This document shows positions 1-5,572 of a stretch of DNA of 15,984 nucleotides, piece after piece. The notes beneath the pieces are model-generated. The model ran no database searches, had not been told where the DNA came from, and was given only the letters and a program-made list of their open reading frames with translations. Position 1 is the first letter of the stretch, and each line of letters opens with the position of its first letter. Source of the stretch: CALBZH01 sp964538515. Its GTDB lineage: Bacteria > Desulfobacterota > Syntrophobacteria > Syntrophobacterales > Syntrophobacteraceae. The stretch is from assembly GCA_964538515.1 (NCBI GenBank), contig CAZIEW010000090.1:1-15984 (forward strand), written 5' to 3'. Position numbers and translations under genes: made by a program.

Positions 1-75
1 GCAGGCCAGGAGGGATTCGAACCCCCAACCCTCGGATTTGGAGTCCGATGCTCTAACCGTTAGAGCTACTGGCCT
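1..75 (-). tRNA. tRNA-Trp (anticodon CCA)
   Basis: On the minus strand this folds as a full cloverleaf. The acceptor stem is AGGCCAG (75-69) pairing with CTGGCCT (9-3), the D arm is GCTC...GAGC, and the anticodon stem-loop has loop CTCCAAA, giving anticodon CCA, which reads UGG. The T arm carries GGTTCGAATCC. The discriminator is G at position 2, as usual for bacterial tRNA-Trp. Position 1 is the first C of what is probably an encoded CCA tail cut by the window edge. The gene for the cognate synthetase (trpS) lies about 9 kb away in the same window; the two are not co-transcribed. Confidence 0.96.
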
Positions 76-88
76 GTTGGGTAGCATC

Positions 89-117
89 CATATACTGATT
101 TCGGTCCGGTCTGTAAA
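89..117 (-). promoter_or_regulatory. sigma-70-type promoter of tRNA-Trp
   Basis: Read on the minus strand, there is a -35 box TTTACA (117-112), a 17-base spacer, and a -10 box TATATG (94-89). A start site around 82-83 would lie just upstream of the tRNA 5' end at 75. Box matches and spacing are seen directly; activity is inferred. Confidence 0.55.
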
Positions 118-400
118 GTCAAAATCGTTGCCGATACCGCAGTGGGCTTTGAAGGCACTCCAGGGCTGCGGGGCAGTGAATCCAATCAGTCCAACGCTCG
201 CCTCGCCCAGTCCATCTGATGCTCCCGTTGCTCATTCTCACCTTCCCTTTTTTGTGAAAGATAGTTTCTGCATGGCACAAAAAATGAATATTATTGAATT
301 TGCTTGTTGCCATATAGATGTTAGTTCGGTTAATAGTGATAACAGTCAGTTATTCTCAGCACCTCCATTAGAAACGTCGCATGGAGTCAAGGGGGGAGCC
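118..400. other. Intergenic region, partly AT-rich, no gene recognised
   Basis: This stretch lies between the tRNA-Trp promoter and the small ORF starting at 401. It becomes clearly AT-rich from about 255 to 360, unlike its surroundings, which suits a promoter or leader for the downstream gene. TTGCCA at 307-312 with TAATAG at 331-336 (18-base spacer) is a weak promoter candidate. The open frame of the small gene extends upstream to position 38, but that part crosses the tRNA and is not credible coding sequence. Confidence 0.4.
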
Positions 401-664
401 ATGAAAATACGCTATTGCAGAAAGTACGAAAAGTACGTGAGTCAGCAGCACTGTGAATTCTTTAACGAGGGCAAGGGCTGCGAGTTTTACAGCTCCGCCA
501 GTTGGAGCAGCATCAAAGACCTCCTGCGCGATGAAGACCGTCCCAAATGGGAAGTGAACGAAGTCATTAAGCCTTTTAAGTGCAACCTGCTTGACAGAGA
601 CTACCTGAACCAGATCACCAGGAGACGGCGCCTGTCGAGAAGGGCTTTCGGGGCTCGAATGTGA
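401..664 (+). CDS. Small four-cysteine protein of unknown function (87 aa)
   Basis: I do not recognise this family. The start at 401 is chosen because a purine-rich ribosome binding site (AAGGGGGGAG) ends three bases before the ATG; the same frame is open further upstream but runs through the tRNA. The 87-residue product has cysteines at 6, 18, 27 and 61 and an acidic, tryptophan-containing centre (DEDRPKWEV, about 44-52). The C-terminus is strongly basic (RRRRLSRR, about 74-81). Four cysteines in a small hydrophilic protein could bind a metal, but the spacing does not match a zinc-ribbon pattern I know. There is no signal peptide or membrane segment. It is preceded by an AT-rich leader and followed by about 316 bases without a clear gene, so it is probably monocistronic. 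Translation as a real gene is likely but not certain. Confidence 0.6.
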   Translation: MKIRYCRKYEKYVSQQHCEFFNEGKGCEFYSSASWSSIKDLLRDEDRPKWEVNEVIKPFKCNLLDRDYLNQITRRRRLSRRAFGARM

Positions 665-980
665 GATCAAACGACAGCCATCTCCTCTCAATTGCCTAAG
701 ATTTTAGAATTATTCCATTCCCTCGCGACGAGCCCGCGTGCGAAGCGCAGTTCCATCCGCGTGATGGGCGGACATTGTAGGGCCAAGCATCTCTCCCATT
801 GATGTTCGCGCTCCTCCTGTGCTAAGAAACTACCTTCGTTATTACACCCGCTAATGGACCGCCTCCATTCTTTGCGAACGACGCCTAATCCGTGGTATCC
901 CGGCATATCGCGAAAAGGCAGGGTTTCCCTTGGCTTAAACCCGGCGAAACCTTCACCCTGTGGAATAGTGAGCGTGAGTC
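665..980. other. Intergenic region with short palindromes, no confident gene
   Basis: About 316 bases separate the small gene from the biotin carboxylase gene. Two short hairpins are visible: CCATC/GATGG at 753-767 and AATGGA/TCCATT at 853-869. Neither is followed by a T-run. A 72-codon open frame on the minus strand (688-906) lacks a recognisable product or ribosome binding site and is not called. The last 60 bases presumably hold the promoter of the biotin carboxylase gene, but I see no convincing -35/-10 pair. Confidence 0.35.
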
Positions 981-2423
981 ATGTTCAAGAAACTATTGAT
1001 TGCAAACCGCGGTGAGATTGCCATCCGAATCATGCGATCGGCTCAGGAGCTGGGGATCAAGACGGTCGCCATCTACGAAGAGACCGACAAGACGGCCATG
1101 CACATCATGAAAGCCGATGAGGCGATCTGCATCGGGTCGGGACCTCGCAAGGATTACCTCAACATCGACCGGATCATCCAGGCCGCCCAGAGCACGGGGG
1201 CGGATGCGATCCACCCGGGCTATGGCTTTCTCGCGGAGAACCCCGAATTCCCACTCAAGTGCACGGACGCAGGACTTGCCTTTATCGGGCCTCCTCCCCA
1301 GGTCATCATCGACATGGGCGACAAGGTCATCGCCCGGCGTGTCATGGCCAAAGCGGGTATTCAAGGGATTCCGGGGACAGACATCCTGGAAGCGGGCGAT
1401 GCGGGCGAGCGCCAGGCCATCCGATTCGCCGAGCAGTATGGTTTTCCGATTATGATCAAGGCCGTTGCAGGCGGCGGGGGCCGAGGCATCCGGGCGACCC
1501 AGAGCATGGACGAGCTGATCAAGGGCCTGAAGATGGCTCGATCCGAAGCCCGCATGGCATTCGGCCGGGATGACATCTACCTCGAAAAAGGCCTCCGCAA
1601 CCCGCGCCACGTTGAGGTTCAGATCCTCGCCGACAATTACGGAAAGGTCATTCATCTCGGAACGCGCAATTGCTCCATCCAGCGCCGCCACCAGAAGCTC
1701 ATTGAAATCGCCCCGGCCTTACTCCCGCCCCTCGTTTCCGAGCGCATTTGCCAGGAAGCCGTGCGCGCCGCCCAGGCGACCGGATACATCAACGCCGGCA
1801 CCGTCGAGTTCCTCCTTGACGACGAAGACCGCTACCATTTCCTCGAGGTCAACACCCGCATCCAGGTGGAGCACACCATTTCAGAAATGATCACGGGGAT
1901 CGACATTGTCCGCGAGCAGATCCGTATCGCGGCGGGTGAGCCTCTCTCTTTTTCGCAGGAAGATGTCACCTTTCGTGGGGTGGCGATCGAGCTTCGCATC
2001 AACGCCGAAGACCCGAAGAGCAACTTCATGGCAAGCCCCGGGGTCGTCGAAATCTACCACTCGCCCGGCGGTCACGGCACGCGTCTCGACGGCGCCGTTT
2101 ATCAGGGGTACGAGATTCCGCGCTACTATGATTCCATGCTGGTCAAGCTGACCGTGTACGGCTTCACCTGGCGAGAGGCCGTCGATCGACTCAGGCGTAC
2201 TCTCGACGGGTTCATGATCGCCGGGGTCAAAACGACGATTCCTTTCTACAAGCAGATCGTCAACGACCCCGACTTCATCGAGCAACGTTTTGACACCTCT
2301 TATATCGAGACCCATCCGCATCTCCTGGCTTACCAGGAGGACACGCGCAATGTCGAAAAGCTGGCAAGCCTCATCGCCGAGATCAACGCACGCGGCTACA
2401 ATCCGTACGCTGAATCGCCGTGA
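981..2423 (+). CDS. Biotin carboxylase subunit (AccC / PycA type)
   Basis: The product uses ATP and bicarbonate to carboxylate the biotin of a carrier protein, the first half-reaction of acetyl-CoA or pyruvate carboxylase. It starts with the family N-terminus MFKKLLIANRGEIAIRI. It then has IHPGYGFLAENPEF (about 77-90), the ATP-grasp glycine loop KAVAGGGGRGIR (160-171), and the catalytic/biotin-binding stretch EVNTRIQVEH (289-298). The C-terminal domain runs from about 335. Expected lysines at 115, 160 and 239 are present. At 480 aa it is longer than E. coli AccC (about 449) and closer to PycA of two-subunit pyruvate carboxylases. QKLIEIAPALLPP (238-250) departs from the common EEAPSP form. 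No biotin carrier gene (accB) is adjacent. The next gene, 150 bases on, is a carboxyltransferase-like protein, so the partner reaction may be pyruvate-type rather than acetyl-CoA carboxylation. The start is set by the conserved N-terminus; the ribosome binding site is weak. Confidence 0.93.
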   Translation: MFKKLLIANRGEIAIRIMRSAQELGIKTVAIYEETDKTAMHIMKADEAICIGSGPRKDYLNIDRIIQAAQSTGADAIHPGYGFLAENPEFPLKCTDAGLAFIGPPPQVIIDMGDKVIARRVMAKAGIQGIPGTDILEAGDAGERQAIRFAEQYGFPIMIKAVAGGGGRGIRATQSMDELIKGLKMARSEARMAFGRDDIYLEKGLRNPRHVEVQILADNYGKVIHLGTRNCSIQRRHQKLIEIAPALLPPLVSERICQEAVRAAQATGYINAGTVEFLLDDEDRYHFLEVNTRIQVEHTISEMITGIDIVREQIRIAAGEPLSFSQEDVTFRGVAIELRINAEDPKSNFMASPGVVEIYHSPGGHGTRLDGAVYQGYEIPRYYDSMLVKLTVYGFTWREAVDRLRRTLDGFMIAGVKTTIPFYKQIVNDPDFIEQRFDTSYIETHPHLLAYQEDTRNVEKLASLIAEINARGYNPYAESP

Positions 2424-2473
2424 GTCGCCAGTGCCCTTTGCAGGCTGAGCGTTCCTTGGCGATTAAATAGAAC

Positions 2474-2554
2474 AATTCACCGCAAAGACGCGAAGGACGC
2501 AAAGAAAGACAAAAGTGAACCCGTTGCGACCTTTGCGCCTTTGCGGTGAGAATT
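2474..2554. repeat. Palindromic intergenic repeat (CACCGCAAAG family)
   Basis: The left arm (2474-2487, AATTCACCGCAAAG) and the right arm (2539-2554) are inverted copies apart from a two-base insertion. The inner segments GGACGCAAAG and CCTTTGCGCC add further pairing. The left arm closely resembles the one at 10003-10031 (TTCACCGCGGAGAACGCGG), so both belong to one repeat family. It fills most of the gap between the two carboxylase genes and ends just before the downstream ribosome binding site. It could fold in the mRNA; whether it regulates anything is unknown. Confidence 0.75.
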
Positions 2555-2573
2555 TTTTCAGGAGCCTTTTCCC

Positions 2574-4229
2574 ATGATGGATCGTGAACGTGTCACTCCT
2601 CAGATGAAATCCCGCGAGATCTTGGATTTTCTGCGCCGGACAGACGGGTATTTTCTGACAAACAACGAGCGCGATGTCTCCCAATCCGACTTCAAGTGTC
2701 GCCTCATGCCCCACACGACGCTCCGGGTGGCGCCTTACCGGGACGACACGGGATATTTCGCCTTCGAAATTTCGGGCGGTGCTTCGATCCACGTCGATCT
2801 CATGCGCAAGCAGATCAACCCGTTCGAAAAGCTCCGGCTGGTCCGCAAAGCCATGCCCCACACCCTGCTCCAGACGGTGTGCCGCGGCCGCAACCTTTTC
2901 GGGTATCGCCCCTACCCCGACAACGTGCTGCGCATGACCGTCCGGCTCTTCGCCCGCTACATCGACGTGTGGCGGCTGTACGATTTCCTGAATCACGTTC
3001 CCAACCTGAAGGTGGTTGCCGAAGAAGTGCAGCGGGCGGGGAAGATCCTGATGCCGTGCATCTGCTTCAGCACCGGCGCGGGACACACGGACGAATTCTA
3101 CGTCGCCAAGGTGGGAGAGATTCTCTCCACGCTCGGCGAAGACATTATCTTGTGCATCAAGAACCACTCGGCGGTAGGGTCTCCCCGGCGCATCACGCAG
3201 CTGGTGGAAGCCATTCGCAAGGCCTTCCCGGACCTGCTCCTTGCCTACCACGGCCACAATACCGACGGCAATGACCTCGGCCGCATGGCTCAGGCGGTAC
3301 TGGCCGGCGTCAAGATCGTCGAGGTCTCCGACCATGGGCTTGGCGGGATGTACAGCCAGGCTCCGGCCTTGAGCCTCATGCAAGTTTTGACGGACTACGG
3401 GCTCAAAGCACCGGGATTCAAGGTCCAGCCCCTCGTCGACGCATCGGATCTTCTGCGACGCGAAAGACGGCTCTACGACCGATTCGAAAGCCCTTACCGG
3501 GGATTCGACCCGACGGTCAAACGACACAAACTGACTGGAGGCGCGGCCAGCATCGCCTTTGAGCAAGCCGAGCAGTACGGCCTCCTGGAGCGGATCCACG
3601 AAGTCTTCGCCGAGCTCGTCGCGGTCAACCGCGAAATGGGGAATATCTGGTCGGTCACTCCGGGGAGCCAGATTCTCTGGACCACCGCCGTCAACAACGT
3701 GCTCCACGGGCGCTACGAAAAACCCTCCGACGACCTCAAACGGCTGCTCCTCGGCCGCTACGGCCCATTTCCCTTCTATGAGCCCCAGGAATGGATCTAC
3801 CAGAAAGTCCTGGAAGCGAACCGGACGGACGGCAAGAAGTGGCACCAGATTCTGTCCGAGGAGGCAGGCATCCAGGATCTCCCCGACGAGGACGTGGATC
3901 ATCGCAAACGTCAGCTCGAAGCACACCTCAAACGGCCCGTGAACGAAGAGGAGCTGTGCCTTTACCTGCAATTCCCACGGGATGCGATGGAATATTTCCG
4001 GTTCGAGGACCGTTTCGGAAAGACGTGGCTGATCCCGCCCGACATCTGGTATCGGCGAGGCGGCTTTGCGGACGGGACACGGATCAGCCTTCCGGACTAC
4101 GACGGCAAGACCCACCAGATCGATGTCGTCTCCACACGTCATTCGGGTGATCTCGTCCACACGTCCCTGCTGGTGGACTATCATTTCCAGACCTACACGA
4201 CGCCCGTTGGCCCGAAGAAGTCAGCGTGA
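2574..4229 (+). CDS. Divergent pyruvate carboxylase / OadA-type carboxyltransferase without biotin domain
   Basis: This is an HMGL-like TIM-barrel carboxyltransferase with the 'conserved carboxylase region' found in PycB, OadA and transcarboxylase 5S. Family segments are RDVSQS (33-38, for RDAHQS), NPFEKLRLVRKAMP (82-95), RGRNLFGYRPYPDNV (104-118), a lysine in CIKNHSA (194-200, for the carbamylated lysine of KDMAG), and YHGHNTDGN (225-233), giving the metal-binding H-x-H. LTGGA is at 320-324. The helical C-terminal region is present, but the protein ends at 551 aa without the AMKM-type biotinyl domain. Two positions depart from the usual family: the lysine is followed by NHSA rather than DMAG, and GMTSQPS appears as GMYSQAP (258-264), replacing the threonine involved in proton transfer. 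AGGAG nine bases upstream supports the start at 2574. The neighbour is the biotin carboxylase subunit, so a biotin carrier elsewhere probably completes the complex. Pyruvate is the default substrate guess; a different acceptor is possible. Confidence 0.82.
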   Translation: MMDRERVTPQMKSREILDFLRRTDGYFLTNNERDVSQSDFKCRLMPHTTLRVAPYRDDTGYFAFEISGGASIHVDLMRKQINPFEKLRLVRKAMPHTLLQTVCRGRNLFGYRPYPDNVLRMTVRLFARYIDVWRLYDFLNHVPNLKVVAEEVQRAGKILMPCICFSTGAGHTDEFYVAKVGEILSTLGEDIILCIKNHSAVGSPRRITQLVEAIRKAFPDLLLAYHGHNTDGNDLGRMAQAVLAGVKIVEVSDHGLGGMYSQAPALSLMQVLTDYGLKAPGFKVQPLVDASDLLRRERRLYDRFESPYRGFDPTVKRHKLTGGAASIAFEQAEQYGLLERIHEVFAELVAVNREMGNIWSVTPGSQILWTTAVNNVLHGRYEKPSDDLKRLLLGRYGPFPFYEPQEWIYQKVLEANRTDGKKWHQILSEEAGIQDLPDEDVDHRKRQLEAHLKRPVNEEELCLYLQFPRDAMEYFRFEDRFGKTWLIPPDIWYRRGGFADGTRISLPDYDGKTHQIDVVSTRHSGDLVHTSLLVDYHFQTYTTPVGPKKSA

Positions 4230-4274
4230 GCATCTGCTGGATTGGGGCGGAAGGTTTCGAGACGACGGCGCGCC

Positions 4275-4312
4275 GGCCAGAACGATTCGCATGAGTCGTC
4301 CTGGCCGTTTTT
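4275..4312 (+). terminator. Rho-independent terminator after the carboxyltransferase gene
   Basis: GGCCAGAACGATTC (4275-4288) pairs with GAGTCGTCCTGGCC (4293-4306), with two G-U wobbles, around a GCAT tetraloop. A T-run follows at 4308-4312. It lies 45 bases downstream of the carboxyltransferase stop codon and should end the carboxylase transcript. Confidence 0.85.
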
Positions 4313-4365
4313 GTATGAGGTCGGGGGCAAGAACAATTGATCTGTCGGCACCCCGACCCCGTTTC

Positions 4366-4448
4366 GGTAGTGCCGCCTTCCACGGCGGCGTTCAGCAGAT
4401 TGAGCCTGTGACCTGCACCGCCTCGCCGCCATGGACGGCGGCGCTGCC
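4366..4448. repeat. Inverted-repeat (MITE/REP-like) element
   Basis: A 25-base left arm (4366-4390, beginning GGTAGTGCCGCC) is matched by an inverted 25-base right arm (4424-4448, ending GGCGGCGCTGCC) with few mismatches; each arm is itself a GCCGCC...GGCGGC palindrome. The 33-base centre has no ORF. The structure suggests a small non-autonomous element or a paired REP sequence. It sits between the terminator and the xerD promoter region. Confidence 0.7.
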
Positions 4449-4507
4449 ATCGTGATCGATGGGATTCTGTTGTATCCTATTGTCTGAGGCTGTTTTCAGG
4501 GACATGC

Positions 4508-5404
4508 ATGCCCATGATCGAGCCCACCATCGACCTGTTCATCGATTACCTTTCCGTCGAGCGGGGGCTCAGCGGGAATACGCTGCAAGCCTACAGCTCG
4601 GACCTGGCGGAGCTGAGCGGAGCCATCCGCGAAGCCTTTGGGGTCAGCGACTGGGCTCACGTCACGCGCGAGCACCTTCTCGCTCACCTGGATCGCCTTG
4701 CGGCCACCCTTTCTGAAAAGAGCCGCGCCCGGAAGCTGGCATCCATCCGCTCGTTTTTCAAGTTCCTGGAAGCACGGGGGATCGTTTCCGAAAACCCCGC
4801 CGGCCGCATCCGCTTTCCCAAGACATCGCGGCGGCTTCCGCACGCCTTGTCCTTCGAGGAGGTCGAGACCCTGCTCGCGCAGCCCGACCCGTCCCGTCCA
4901 CTGGGACAGCGGGATAGAGCCATATTCGAAATGATGTACGCAACGGGGCTTCGAGTCAGCGAGCTCACGGAGCTCACGTTGCGACAGGTCCACATGGATG
5001 CGGGGTATGTGATCCTTCGCGGCAAGGGGGACAAGGAGCGCGTCGTTCCCATGGGTGAATACGCCGCGGAGGCGCTCAAGACGTATTTGGTCGATGCCCG
5101 GCCGGTTCTCGGGAAGAAGGGCAAGCCCTCCCACGTCTTTCTGAACCATCGGGGCGAGAAATTGAGCCGGCAGGGAATCTGGAAAATCATCAAACAGCAT
5201 GCCCTGAAAGCCGGCATCCGCCAAAGCCTGACCCCCCACATGCTCCGGCACTCCTTTGCGACCCATCTGATCGAAAATGGTGCCGACCTTCGGTCCGTTC
5301 AAACCCTGCTCGGACACGTGGATATTTCCACGACTCAGATCTATACTCACGTGGCTCGTGCCCGGCTGAAAGAGATCCACAAGCAGCATCATCCGAGAGG
5401 ATGA
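4508..5404 (+). CDS. xerD: Site-specific tyrosine recombinase XerD/XerC
   Basis: The protein cuts and rejoins DNA at dif sites to resolve chromosome dimers, acting with a partner Xer recombinase and FtsK. The N-terminal SAM-like core-binding domain (about 5-90) contains the typical FIDYLSVERGLSGNTLQAY. The catalytic domain (about 110-295) holds the full active site: R149 in ATGLRVSEL, K173 in RGKGDKER, H244 and R247 in HMLRHSFATH, H270 in LLGHVDIST, and the nucleophile Y279 in TTQIYTHV. At 298 aa it has the normal length for XerC/D. The wording of the motifs favours XerD, but XerC is not excluded. CAGGGA lies a few bases upstream of the ATG at 4508; an in-frame ATG at 4514 is an alternative start. 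With no phage or integron genes nearby it looks like the housekeeping enzyme. It is 168 bases upstream of the next gene. Confidence 0.92.
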   Translation: MPMIEPTIDLFIDYLSVERGLSGNTLQAYSSDLAELSGAIREAFGVSDWAHVTREHLLAHLDRLAATLSEKSRARKLASIRSFFKFLEARGIVSENPAGRIRFPKTSRRLPHALSFEEVETLLAQPDPSRPLGQRDRAIFEMMYATGLRVSELTELTLRQVHMDAGYVILRGKGDKERVVPMGEYAAEALKTYLVDARPVLGKKGKPSHVFLNHRGEKLSRQGIWKIIKQHALKAGIRQSLTPHMLRHSFATHLIENGADLRSVQTLLGHVDISTTQIYTHVARARLKEIHKQHHPRG

Positions 5405-5456
5405 TCAGTACAGGGCGGCGCCGGGAGAAAACCTCGTTGATGATATTGAGTCACTT

Positions 5457-5491
5457 AGGTGGTATTTCGTGATCGTCACGAAATCCCACCT
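5457..5491. repeat. Long perfect-like hairpin upstream of the DHH-PAP gene
   Basis: AGGTGGTATTTCGTGA and TCACGAAATCCCACCT form a 16-bp stem with one mismatch around a three-base centre (TCG). It lies in the 168-base gap between xerD and the fusion gene, about 82 bases before the ATG. No T-run follows, so it is not a standard terminator. An operator for a dimeric regulator or an mRNA structure are both possible. Confidence 0.7.
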
Positions 5492-5572
5492 CTCCTCAAC
5501 CACCCCTTGGAGGCGCACGGTGATCGACCTCATGGCCTCAAATCCTTCTCGATCGGATGACAGGAACGCGAC

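Noticed and set aside
273..290. TGGCAC as half of a sigma-54 promoter before the small gene.
   Set aside because: No TTGC-type -12 element at the required distance.
38..400. Upstream extension of the small cysteine protein to 208 residues.
   Set aside because: It would start inside the tRNA-Trp gene; the ribosome binding site before 401 is strong.
2463..4184. A very long minus-strand open frame (573 codons) opposite the carboxyltransferase gene.
   Set aside because: It mirrors the plus-strand gene, shows no recognisable domain, and such antisense frames are common in GC-rich genes; the plus-strand protein has clear family motifs.
4496..5392. A 298-codon minus-strand open frame opposite xerD.
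   Set aside because: The plus strand carries the full XerD active site; the antisense protein resembles nothing.
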